Source: an uncultured Solobacterium sp. (GTDB taxonomy: Bacteria > Bacillota_I > Bacilli_A > Erysipelotrichales > Erysipelotrichaceae). Taken from it: a stretch of 5,495 nt of DNA. This document shows positions 1-5,332 of the stretch, in pieces. Made by a program: the position numbers and the translations under genes. The notes under the pieces are model-generated. The model made no database searches. It was not told the origin of the DNA and was given only the letters and a program-made list of their open reading frames with translations. Numbering within the stretch: position 1 is the first letter of the stretch; every line of letters starts with the position of its first letter. The stretch spans positions 1 through 5,495 of the forward strand of contig CALEMV010000369.1 of NCBI GenBank assembly GCA_937910655.1. The letters run 5' to 3'.

Positions 1-344
1 GACATGGAAGCTTTTCCTAATTTCGTGCAAATCAGTTCTTTGATATCACGATAGGTTCTTGTTTGACCATAAGGAATCGCTAATAAACATTCCCATACAG
101 CTTGTTGAAATACAGTTCCTCTAGGAGAAATATTCAAAGTCATATCTGGGTTTTTACCCGAAAAATATTTATCGAGCCATTCGATTGTTTTTCTCGCCAT
201 CGTAGAGATCGAAGTAGAAAATTCCCCCTGTATATTCGCTCTATCATATTTTTGACCATCAAACCATAAACCGATGAGGGTATCATCTTCTATTGCAATT
301 GTAATATGTCCTAATATAGATGTATATTTAACAAATTCAACCAT
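1..344 (-). CDS. ogt: Methylated-DNA--[protein]-cysteine S-methyltransferase, partial (C-terminus beyond the window)
   Basis: This is the N-terminal 114 residues of an Ogt/MGMT-type suicide DNA repair protein, which removes O6-alkyl groups from guanine by transferring them to its own cysteine. What is visible is the start MVEFVKYTS, a ribonuclease-like N-terminal domain (residues about 1-70), and the beginning of the DNA-binding/active domain with the family signature RGTVFQQAVWECLLAIPYGQ (residues 75-94) followed by TRTYRDI. The catalytic PCHR motif would lie further on and is outside the window, so catalytic competence cannot be judged. The start at 344 is supported by a purine-rich ribosome site (AGAAGGGAAG on the minus strand) just upstream. 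The gene is divergent from the BMP-like gene, with fewer than 100 bp between the two starts. Identity is secure; a full length near 160 residues is expected from the family. Confidence 0.93.
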   Translation of the reverse strand, partial: MVEFVKYTSILGHITIAIEDDTLIGLWFDGQKYDRANIQGEFSTSISTMARKTIEWLDKYFSGKNPDMTLNISPRGTVFQQAVWECLLAIPYGQTRTYRDIKELICTKLGKASM

Positions 345-365
345 AGTTTACTTCCCTTCTTTGTG

Positions 366-395
366 ATTATATATCAAGACTTCGCAATTAGACCA
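366..395 (-). promoter_or_regulatory. Possible promoter of the ogt-type gene
   Basis: On the minus strand there is an exact TATAAT at 371-366, about 22 bases before the start codon. The candidate -35 about 17-18 bases further upstream (TGGTCT/GGTCTA, near 395-389) matches the consensus poorly. It occupies the same bases as the -35 of the divergent promoter, so the two promoters may compete. The call rests mainly on the perfect -10. Confidence 0.4.
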
Positions 396-417
396 TAGCC
401 CCATATTCAAGTATAAT
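389..417 (+). promoter_or_regulatory. Promoter of the BMP-like/phosphoesterase pair
   Basis: A perfect -10 TATAAT lies at 412-417. A -35 candidate TAGACC (4 of 6 matches to TTGACA) lies at 389-394, giving a 17-bp spacer. Transcription would start near 424, only a few bases before the AGGAGA ribosome site at 427-432, so the leader is very short and leaves no room for a riboswitch. Confidence 0.55.
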
Positions 418-440
418 AGTAACGCTAGGAGATGATACTT

Positions 441-2246
441 ATGTCACTTTCTGAATACACATTAGCTCGTAAAAAAGGAAAAGCCGACGAGGAAACTTTA
501 GCAGTTTTAAACAACAGTATTTTCAGCGAACTACCAAAAGTATATATAGGTGTCTTAGAAATTCCTTTAGACCTTGTGGTAGGCACCATCACTTCCTCAC
601 GTGCAGCATCCTTTACTGAAAGTTGGATGCCAACACTAGATGAAGATACAGAGTTTGCTACAAAGTGGTCTAGATTGTATGATGCACAGATTGAAGAAGG
701 AATCCGTGAGCCAATTCAAGTTTATGAATACATGCATGCATTCTTTGTCAAAGAAGGAAATAAACGCGTATCTGTACTCAAATACTTACAAGCACCTTCT
801 ATCATGGCAGAGATTACTCGTATCATGCCTGTCCATAACGATTCACAAGAGATACAGGTGTATGAAGAATTTTTAAGATTCCAGAAAGTCACCAATTTAT
901 ATACGCCATATTTTACAATTCCTGGAAGTTATCAACTTCTTGCAGATATGTTAGGACAAAACCTAGAAACTAAATGGCCACAAGATCTCATTCGTACCTT
1001 CCAAGGTGCTTTCTATCGTTTTGAACTTGTCACAAAGGATATCACATCAAATCAACCATCCTTTAATATCTCAGATGCCTTCTTAATCTATCTATCGATT
1101 TTTACATTTGATAGTTTGTTAGATAAAAATAGAATGATTCTACGCCATCGTATTGAGCGTATTTTAAAAGAATTCAATCGTAGCGAAAGTAATGTGAGTC
1201 TCGAATATAAAGCAAAGGAAAAATCACAATCAATCCTTTCTCTACTCAACTTCCGTAAACAATATTATTCTGAACGCGACCCACTCACGATTGCTTTCTT
1301 ATATCCATCTAGCGATTTGAATAATTTACAAACAGCCGTAATGGAAAGTGGCAGAACCTATCTAAATAACCGTTATGAAGGTGTCCTCAATACCACTGCC
1401 TATACAGGTTGTTCTGACACAAAAACAACAGAACAAATCATCCATCAAGCATGTAAGGAACATGAGTGGATTATTACCACAAGTCCACTCTTACTCAAAG
1501 ATACATTAAAGGCAGCTACAGACTATCCTGATCATAAGTTTATGAATCACTGCACCCCTCTTGTATCACATATTATCAACACCTACGCATTACGTAGTTA
1601 TGAGTTATTCTTCTTAATGGGTATCTTAGCAGGTATGATACATGACGAGCGTCTTATTGGCTATTTACCATATGATAATGAAGTATCTGTCATTGAACTC
1701 AATGCCTTCGCACTTGGCGTATCCTGGACTTCTCCAGATGCCAAAGTACATATCTTAAAAGAACCATGTCAAAATGCAATCATCATGGATAATCGTTCTA
1801 CAACACATAAACCAGGTTTATACCGATTCTCAGAATCGCAAGAAGAATGCCTAGCAGCACCTATTTATAACTGGTCACTCTTCTATGATTTACTTGTACA
1901 GGATATTTTGACACACAAGGAAATCAGTGAACAGAGTTATTGGTTAGGTTTATCCTCAGGTGCAGAAGAACTCTATCTGCCTTCTTCCACATCAGCTGCG
2001 ATTTTACGTAGTATGAATCACTTTATTACCGCAATCAAAGAAGGTACTATCATTCCATTTACCGGTCCAATCGAGACCCGTACCGGCAAGCAGATTGTAG
2101 AAGCAGATAGCAGCTTACAACCATTAGATATTATTCGTATCAACTGGTTAAACAATAATATTGTAGGAGAACTTTCTTCTAACAATATCCCACGAGATGA
2201 ATTAACGGAGATTAAAACAACAGATGAAGATACTAGTCATAAGTGA
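441..2246 (+). CDS. Cytoplasmic BMP-family ligand-binding protein with ParB-like N-terminal segment
   Basis: This 601-residue protein has no signal peptide, lipobox or membrane segment, so it should be cytosolic. Residues about 36-130 resemble a family in Firmicutes usually annotated as BMP-family ABC transporter substrate-binding protein: VYIGVLEIPLDLVVGT, then EEGIREPIQVYEYM, then EGNKRVSVLKY (105-115). The last resembles the GxxR-type signature of ParB/sulfiredoxin-like folds. Residues about 280-560 resemble the Bmp/PnrA/Med periplasmic-binding fold: PLTIAFLYPS, a GILAGMI segment (394-400), NAFALGVSW (421-429), IYNWSLFYD (475-483) and YWLGLSSGAEEL (500-511). Known relatives of that fold bind purine nucleosides; the ligand here is unknown. 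I start it at 441 rather than the in-frame ATG at 432 because AGGAGA (427-432) is correctly spaced only for 441. The gene overlaps the downstream phosphoesterase by 23 nt. Family membership is fairly secure; function is unassigned. Confidence 0.85.
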   Translation: MSLSEYTLARKKGKADEETLAVLNNSIFSELPKVYIGVLEIPLDLVVGTITSSRAASFTESWMPTLDEDTEFATKWSRLYDAQIEEGIREPIQVYEYMHAFFVKEGNKRVSVLKYLQAPSIMAEITRIMPVHNDSQEIQVYEEFLRFQKVTNLYTPYFTIPGSYQLLADMLGQNLETKWPQDLIRTFQGAFYRFELVTKDITSNQPSFNISDAFLIYLSIFTFDSLLDKNRMILRHRIERILKEFNRSESNVSLEYKAKEKSQSILSLLNFRKQYYSERDPLTIAFLYPSSDLNNLQTAVMESGRTYLNNRYEGVLNTTAYTGCSDTKTTEQIIHQACKEHEWIITTSPLLLKDTLKAATDYPDHKFMNHCTPLVSHIINTYALRSYELFFLMGILAGMIHDERLIGYLPYDNEVSVIELNAFALGVSWTSPDAKVHILKEPCQNAIIMDNRSTTHKPGLYRFSESQEECLAAPIYNWSLFYDLLVQDILTHKEISEQSYWLGLSSGAEELYLPSSTSAAILRSMNHFITAIKEGTIIPFTGPIETRTGKQIVEADSSLQPLDIIRINWLNNNIVGELSSNNIPRDELTEIKTTDEDTSHK

Positions 2247-2871
2247 TCAAGTAGATCCATATCTATATGATTACTACACCCCAAATAAATTAAAAGATAT
2301 CGATCTGATCATCTCCTGCGGAGATTTACCAGCAAGATACCTTGAATTCCTTGTGACAGTCGCAAATAAACCACTCTTCTATGTCCATGGCAATCACGAT
2401 ACCGCGTATCTACGCCATGCACCAGAAGGATGTGTTGATATAGACGGTCGTGTATATGAATACAAAGGATTACGTATTGCAGGACTTGGAGGATGTATGA
2501 AGTACAATGACTCTCCATTCATGTATACCGAATCCGAAATGCAAAAACGCATCAACAAACTCAAGCCAAGCCTTTGGATTTCCAAAGGAGTCGATATCCT
2601 AGTCACGCATGCACCTGCCGAAGGCTATGGTGACCTAGATGATCTACCACATACAGGGTATGCATGTTTCAACGATTTACTTGAGAAGTATAAACCTGCA
2701 TACATGGTACATGGACATGTACACCAAGAATACGGGCAATTCCAAAGAGAACTCACCCACAAAAGTGGCACAAAGATTGTCAATGGTTATCAAAAGGCAA
2801 TCATTGAAGTAGAACCACCTGAACAAACAGAGAAGTCATTTCTATATCCATACTTCGTCACAAAATTCTAA
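2224..2871 (+). CDS. Calcineurin-like metallophosphoesterase (YfcE-type fold), non-canonical motif I
   Basis: This 215-residue protein is a compact, soluble, single-domain metallophosphoesterase that would hydrolyse a phosphomono- or diester with a two-metal centre. Motifs in order: motif I ISDQVD (D8), motif II CGDL (G33-D34), motif III GNHD (56-59), motif IV THAP (H129) and motif V HGHVH (163-167). The usual histidine of motif I (DxH) is valine here (D8-Q9-V10), which removes one expected metal ligand; the other ligands are present. The start ATG lies inside the 3' end of the BMP-like gene (23-nt overlap). A GGAG at 2207-2210 is rather far from it (13 nt), so translational coupling is likely. 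The terminator just after the stop closes the transcript. The substrate cannot be read from the sequence. Its partner suggests a nucleotide or nucleoside-linked signal, which is inference. Confidence 0.9.
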   Translation: MKILVISDQVDPYLYDYYTPNKLKDIDLIISCGDLPARYLEFLVTVANKPLFYVHGNHDTAYLRHAPEGCVDIDGRVYEYKGLRIAGLGGCMKYNDSPFMYTESEMQKRINKLKPSLWISKGVDILVTHAPAEGYGDLDDLPHTGYACFNDLLEKYKPAYMVHGHVHQEYGQFQRELTHKSGTKIVNGYQKAIIEVEPPEQTEKSFLYPYFVTKF

Positions 2872-2875
2872 TCAT

Positions 2876-2915
2876 AAAAAAATGGTATCCAACACATCGG
2901 ATACCATTTCGTTTT
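2876..2915. terminator. Bidirectional intrinsic terminator between convergent operons
   Basis: A perfect 10-bp stem pairs 2881-2890 (AATGGTATCC) with 2899-2908 (GGATACCATT) across an 8-nt loop. It is flanked by an A-run at 2876-2882 and by TTTCGTTTT at 2907-2915. For minus-strand transcripts of the S51 gene the stem is followed at once by a U-tract, a strong terminator. For the plus-strand phosphoesterase transcript the U-tract is interrupted (UUUCGUUUU) and the hairpin is probably weaker. Confidence 0.9.
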
Positions 2916-2922
2916 ATATACA

Positions 2923-3615
2923 TTACTGAACAATTACTCCATCACGAAGAACATAGTATTCACCAACAACTTCTTCTATCTTCTCTTCCGTATCACCAAG
3001 CACATAACTACCATCTTCCATTAGATAGAATGTATGTCCTTGACTATCCGGATAGGTAACATCTTCTAGAAGTCGAAGCCCATCTACTACATCATTCTTC
3101 CAAGAAGAATAGTGAGGAAGAATCATCTTCTCTGTTAACCCTAATCCAGGTATAAACCTCTGATATGTTGGATCAATCACTTCACCTTCTAGTTCGGGTT
3201 GAGCGTAGACAAGCGTTGCACTATTCATACTACCAGCAGAACTACCGATCCAGAGTCCATTAAAGTCTTGAAGATGTTTCTTCAAATCAATCTCTTGGAA
3301 GAAAGCATTCTGTGTTGGAACATGACCACCCATTGCAATAATAATATCTGCCCTATTAACAAGTTCTTTTGTACACTTTGCACTATTTCGATCTAAGATA
3401 TCAAACCCAGATAAACATAAACCCTGTTTATCCATGACATCCACAATCTCTTGTGCATAGTTTCTTGTCTTTTCAATCTCATCAGGTGAAGACGCAACAA
3501 GTAATGCATGGCATGGAAAGTGAACATGTTTTAACAGATCTTCAACCCAATGATATTCATTGTGAAGTTCCATCTTTGAATAATCAACTAAACTACTACA
3601 TAAATAATATCTCAT
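2923..3615 (-). CDS. Peptidase E-like protein, family S51 (class I glutamine amidotransferase-like fold)
   Basis: This 230-residue soluble protein has the hallmarks of family S51 serine peptidases (aspartyl dipeptidase and relatives). An oxyanion-region motif MGGHVPTQ lies at 95-102. The nucleophile elbow GSSAGSMN lies at 124-131, with S126 as the predicted nucleophile by alignment with GxSAG. A histidine sits in LPHYSSW (H168). In E. coli-type PepE the third triad residue is an Asp 15 residues after the nucleophile; the same spacing here gives E141, so a Ser-His-Glu triad is possible. Classic PepE cleaves Asp-X dipeptides, but this specificity is not evident here. Cyanophycinase-type activity is unlikely given the size and the lack of other cyanophycin genes. 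The start follows the Sel1 gene stop by one base (TAG-T-ATG) with no good ribosome site of its own, implying translational coupling. The terminator follows directly. Confidence 0.88.
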   Translation of the reverse strand: MRYYLCSSLVDYSKMELHNEYHWVEDLLKHVHFPCHALLVASSPDEIEKTRNYAQEIVDVMDKQGLCLSGFDILDRNSAKCTKELVNRADIIIAMGGHVPTQNAFFQEIDLKKHLQDFNGLWIGSSAGSMNSATLVYAQPELEGEVIDPTYQRFIPGLGLTEKMILPHYSSWKNDVVDGLRLLEDVTYPDSQGHTFYLMEDGSYVLGDTEEKIEEVVGEYYVLRDGVIVQ

Positions 3616-3616
3616 A

Positions 3617-4240
3617 CTAATTTAAAAATATTTCATCCTCATCTTCATCTCTATACTGGTCAAAACAATCTCTTTGTAAGATTTCTTCAACCTCTGCTAG
3701 CATCTTTTCATAATAGTGACAGCCCTGATCAATTTGGTATTCATAGCCTTCTTGCGCACCTCTGAAAAGAGTATACGCAACTTCATAGTCACCTTCCTCT
3801 TCACCAATTGCCAAGAATCTCTTACCCATCGCAAACAATACACTTGGATACTCTAATCTAGCAACTTCTGGTAAATCATTTAAAGATTGGAAGGCTGTCA
3901 TGAGATAGTATTCCGCAATCTCATCATTTTTCTTAACACCCTTACCATGTTCATACATCGTACTTAACTTATATAAAGCATCTGTATTCTTAAAACGTGC
4001 AGCCATCTTAAAATACGCATACGCAAGTTTAAGATCCCTCTTACAACCTCTACCATAGTAATAACAGTAGCCAAGGTTCGCTAGTGATTGAACATTACCC
4101 ATCGCTGCTGCTATACGATAATATTCAATAGCAGTTTCATACTCCTCATCACGATAGAGTTCAGCACCCCTTGAATTAAAATAGTCACTATTAAAATCTT
4201 CTAGTGCCACTTTATTCTCATTTTCAAATTCAATTTTCAT
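3617..4240 (-). CDS. Sel1/TPR-repeat protein
   Basis: This is a 207-residue, acidic, soluble, helical-repeat protein. After a short charged N-terminus, residues about 19-46 form a TPR-like unit (GAELYRDEEYETAIEYYRIAA). Two clear Sel1-type repeats follow: about 48-82 (GNVQSLANLGYCYYYGRG, then AYAYFKMAA) and 84-116 (NTDALYKLSTMYEHGKGV, then AEYYLMTA). A more diverged helical pair occupies about 130-190. The tail DEDEDEIF is strongly acidic. Sel1 repeats build scaffolds for protein contacts and carry no enzymatic residues, so the partner is unknown; the adjacent S51 peptidase is one candidate from context. Start 4240 is well supported by GAGGAGA on the minus strand (4254-4248). No signal peptide is seen, unlike many secreted Sel1 proteins, so it should act in the cytoplasm. 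Confidence 0.88.
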   Translation of the reverse strand: MKIEFENENKVALEDFNSDYFNSRGAELYRDEEYETAIEYYRIAAAMGNVQSLANLGYCYYYGRGCKRDLKLAYAYFKMAARFKNTDALYKLSTMYEHGKGVKKNDEIAEYYLMTAFQSLNDLPEVARLEYPSVLFAMGKRFLAIGEEEGDYEVAYTLFRGAQEGYEYQIDQGCHYYEKMLAEVEEILQRDCFDQYRDEDEDEIFLN

Positions 4241-4284
4241 ATTCTAATCTCCTCGTCCAATTTTCAACTAACTTTCTTTACTCA

Positions 4285-4313
4285 ATTATATACCTAGGCA
4301 TAAAAATAAAGAA
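4285..4313 (-). promoter_or_regulatory. Possible internal promoter before the Sel1 gene
   Basis: On the minus strand an exact TATAAT occupies 4290-4285, overlapping the stop codon of the XRE gene and 45 bases before the Sel1 start. The -35 region 16-18 bp upstream (TTCTTT) is poor and there is no TGn extension. It could give the Sel1 and S51 genes some expression independent of the XRE promoter, but a chance match in AT-rich DNA is equally possible. Confidence 0.3.
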
Positions 4314-4546
4314 GGCGTCTCGTCCATGCAGACCAAGATGTCTTCTACTTGTACATGCAAATATTTACTGAGCGCAAAACAGTTTTCTAATGTTGGTAAA
4401 CATTCTCCACGTTCCCACTTGTAAACTGCCTGTACGTCTGAAAAACCAAGGTAATCTGCTAGCTCACTGGTCTTCACGTTACGTTCTTTTCGTAAACGAC
4501 GAATGTTATCACCAGTAGCACTTAAACTAACGATAGGATAATTCAT
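4286..4546 (-). CDS. Small XRE-family helix-turn-helix regulator
   Basis: This 86-residue DNA-binding protein consists of little more than one HTH_3 (Cro/C1-type) domain. Residues about 11-72 read TGDNIRRLRKERN, then KTSELADYLGF, then SDVQAVYKWERGECLPTL, then ALSKYLHVQVEDIL, the usual five-helix order with the recognition helix near 36-45. The frame is open from 4573, but the codons upstream of 4546 contain GGAGGTGA (4561-4554), a perfect anti-16S match spaced 7 nt from the ATG at 4546, so the gene starts there. There is no ligand-binding or peptidase domain, so it probably acts as a simple repressor or activator. Its promoter carries an inverted repeat over the -10, suggesting autorepression. 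It lies 45 bp upstream of the Sel1 gene on the same strand and is likely its operon leader gene. The target beyond its own operon is unknown. Confidence 0.88.
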   Translation of the reverse strand: MNYPIVSLSATGDNIRRLRKERNVKTSELADYLGFSDVQAVYKWERGECLPTLENCFALSKYLHVQVEDILVCMDETPSLFLCLGI

Positions 4547-4553
4547 AACTCCA

Positions 4554-4561
4554 TCACCTCC
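4554..4561 (-). promoter_or_regulatory. Ribosome binding site that fixes the XRE start
   Basis: The minus strand reads GGAGGTGA here, complementary to the 16S rRNA tail over its whole length and 7 nt before ATG 4546. This rules against the longer reading from 4573, which would place the site inside the coding sequence. Confidence 0.9.
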
Positions 4562-4576
4562 AATATATTCCATAAA

Positions 4577-4598
4577 GATGGTACATCAATATACCATC
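4577..4598. promoter_or_regulatory. Candidate operator: inverted repeat over the -10 and start site
   Basis: Perfect 7-bp arms GATGGTA (4577-4583) and TACCATC (4592-4598) flank an 8-bp centre. The repeat covers the -10 box and predicted transcription start of the XRE promoter, the place expected for an autorepressor site. Arms of 7 bp with a 15-bp centre-to-centre distance are a plausible size for a Cro/C1-type dimer. Assignment to this regulator is by position, not by a known motif. Confidence 0.55.
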
Positions 4599-4616
4599 CT
4601 TTGACATGCATGTAAA
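4588..4616 (-). promoter_or_regulatory. Promoter of the XRE-Sel1-S51 operon
   Basis: On the minus strand a -35 TTTACA (4616-4611; 5 of 6 to consensus) and a -10 TATATT (4593-4588; 5 of 6) are separated by exactly 17 bp. Transcription would begin near 4581, about 35 bases before the XRE start codon. The -10 sits within the inverted repeat at 4577-4598 and the -35 overlaps a palindrome at 4604-4613. Confidence 0.7.
4604..4613. repeat. 10-bp perfect palindrome at the -35
   Basis: ACATGCATGT reads the same on both strands and overlaps the -35 box of the XRE promoter. It may be a second binding site, different in sequence from the 4577-4598 repeat, or chance. It also overlaps a TTGACA on the plus strand (4601-4606) that lacks a good -10. 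Confidence 0.35.
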
Positions 4617-4627
4617 TACCAATGTGA

Positions 4628-4651
4628 TGTTAAAAGTGAAAACACTGTAAT
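4628..4651 (+). repeat. Left arm of 24-bp imperfect inverted repeat
   Basis: This arm begins TGTTAAAAGTGAA and ends ACTGTAAT. It is the inverted complement of 5189-5212 except at three positions, all transitions. It is either the 3' strand of the closing helix of the candidate minus-strand RNA or a terminal inverted repeat. Confidence 0.8.
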
Positions 4652-4717
4652 GGGCTTTTATTCACCCTACATCATCATTGCAAAAATATTGTTATCCTAC
4701 AGAGAGAAAAGAGGCTG

Positions 4718-4740
4718 TGCAAGGTTAGCAATTCCTTGCA
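4718..4740. repeat. 7-bp perfect hairpin within the non-coding block
   Basis: TGCAAGG (4718-4724) pairs with CCTTGCA (4734-4740) around a 9-nt loop. Outside it, AAGAG (4709-4713) can pair with CTCTT (4742-4746) across an asymmetric bulge, giving a two-part stem. There is no U-tract after it on either strand, so it is not an intrinsic terminator. Confidence 0.65.
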
Positions 4741-4920
4741 TCTCTTCCCTAGATTTTCATCACGAAGCTCTGGTGGGATTGATTACCCACACTTTTCACC
4801 CAACTCTTCAGCAGTTTTCCTGACGATCTTCTTGTCATTATAGAACTGTCTCTAGGCTACTAAGAGAATCTTCTTCCATATCTTATACATGAATTTCTTC
4901 ACTTCACGACAGAGTGGATT

Positions 4921-4970
4921 ATTGGCTATTCTTAGGTTTGTATATAACGCCAATATATACCTAACTAAGA
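4921..4970 (-). other. Two-part hairpin with possible loop-flank pseudoknot
   Basis: CTTAG (4931-4935) pairs with CTAAG (4965-4969) and GTATATA (4940-4946) pairs with TATATAC (4954-4960), enclosing a short loop. ATTGGC at 4921-4926, just outside the stem, is an exact complement of GCCAAT at 4949-4954 in the loop (its last base is shared with the stem). The two pairings could therefore form an H-type pseudoknot. This is the strongest local sign that the block acts as folded RNA. Confidence 0.5.
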
Positions 4971-5188
4971 TTCAGGTGCTTTATTCAAGCAACCCTCTAT
5001 TCTTCCACTGATATGTATTCTGGACTATATTGCACAATGATGTGTGCCATCTGTTACTTTCAGGAATTGCACCCTTCATCTAGTATTACTACTTCGATGC
5101 GGCCAGCCGTAAGAAAGTATCCTTTCTCTTAGCCCCGAGCTTCATTCCAGATACCCCAGCAGGTTGAGCAAACCATCTTCACTAGGAT

Positions 5189-5212
5189 ATTACAGTATCT
5201 TCACTTTTGACA
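5189..5212 (-). repeat. Right arm of 24-bp imperfect inverted repeat
   Basis: Read on the minus strand it begins TGTCAAAAGTGAA and ends ACTGTAAT, mirroring 4628-4651. It is the 5' strand of the proposed closing helix. A 9-bp direct repeat, ATCTTCACT, lies partly within it at 5197-5205 and again at 5175-5183, exactly 22 bp apart. Confidence 0.8.
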
Positions 5213-5237
5213 CCATCTATCTTGGTACAGTTATTAT
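5207..5237 (+). promoter_or_regulatory. Possible promoter toward the small peptide ORF
   Basis: A perfect -35 TTGACA at 5207-5212 is followed, after 18-19 bp, by TTATTA/TATTAT (5231-5237). The -10 is only fair. It would give a leader of about 110 nt before the 24-codon frame at 5355. The -35 coincides with the tip of the right inverted-repeat arm. Confidence 0.35.
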
Positions 5238-5264
5238 TCTACCTATCGCAACCATCATCCACAA
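5236..5264 (-). promoter_or_regulatory. Possible promoter of the candidate minus-strand RNA
   Basis: On the minus strand, TAGAAT (5241-5236; 5 of 6 to consensus) lies 17 bp downstream of TTGTGG (5264-5259; only the TTG matches). Transcription would start near 5229, about 17 nt before the closing helix of the proposed RNA. The placement fits the RNA model well, but the -35 is weak. Confidence 0.3.
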
Positions 5265-5292
5265 TGAACCTGTAGTTTAATTTTTATCACAA

Positions 5293-5332
5293 GCAAGACA
5301 CTTGCAAGTTTGAGTTAGTTAGCGTAAACTAA
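5293..5332. repeat. Hairpins in the leader of the small ORF
   Basis: Two small structures precede the ribosome site. GCAAG (5293-5297) pairs with CTTGC (5301-5305) and overlaps the 10-bp palindrome ACTTGCAAGT (5300-5309), so the two are mutually exclusive. TTAGTT (5315-5320) pairs with AACTAA (5327-5332) around a 6-nt loop and ends 8 bases before AGGAG. Neither is followed by a U-tract. They could modulate translation of the small ORF. Confidence 0.35.

Larger units (their letters stand above)
4628..5212 (-). ncRNA. Candidate large structured noncoding RNA of about 585 nt (or a non-autonomous mobile element)
   Basis: No reading frame on either strand stays open usefully here. The block is closed by segments 4628-4651 and 5189-5212, inverted complements at 21 of 24 positions. 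On the minus strand two of the three odd pairs become G-U wobbles and one is A/C (23 of 24 paired); on the plus strand only one is a wobble. Inside are local hairpins: 4718-4724 with 4734-4740 (7 bp), 4773-4777 with 4786-4790, 4931-4969 with a possible pseudoknot, 4975-4994 (7 bp, one bulge), 5032-5047, 5077-5099 and 5110-5131. The minus strand is purine-rich. A weak minus-strand promoter lies at 5264-5236; no clear terminator is seen. The size is comparable to large bacterial RNAs such as ROOL, GOLLD or OLE, but I cannot match it to any by sequence. The alternative is a MITE or decayed insertion sequence with these ends as terminal inverted repeats; no target duplication is evident. Confidence 0.42.

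Noticed and set aside
432..440. Upstream in-frame ATG giving a product three residues longer for the BMP-like gene
   Set aside because: It overlaps the AGGAGA ribosome site, which is correctly spaced only for the ATG at 441.
3199..3396. Plus-strand open frame opposite the S51 gene
   Set aside because: It lies entirely antisense to a well-supported gene, has no ribosome site and gives no recognisable protein.
4303..4346. Hairpin AGAAGGCGT/ATGTCTTCT followed by a T-rich tract on the minus strand, as a terminator of the XRE gene
   Set aside because: On the minus strand two pairs become A/C mismatches, leaving about 5 contiguous pairs and a 19-nt loop, and it lies inside the coding sequence before the stop.
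4547..4573. Nine extra N-terminal codons for the XRE gene
   Set aside because: These codons contain the perfect GGAGGTGA ribosome site for the ATG at 4546.
4601..4629. Plus-strand promoter starting at TTGACA 4601-4606
   Set aside because: The sequence 16-18 bp downstream (GTGATG/TGATGT) is a poor -10; the TTGACA falls within a palindrome that better serves the minus-strand promoter.
4780..5280. Protein-like stretches on the minus strand (for example LRIANNPLCREVKKFMYK) as a decayed transposase gene
   Set aside because: Stops occur at about the random rate in every frame and I recognise no transposase motif; kept only as part of the mobile-element alternative.
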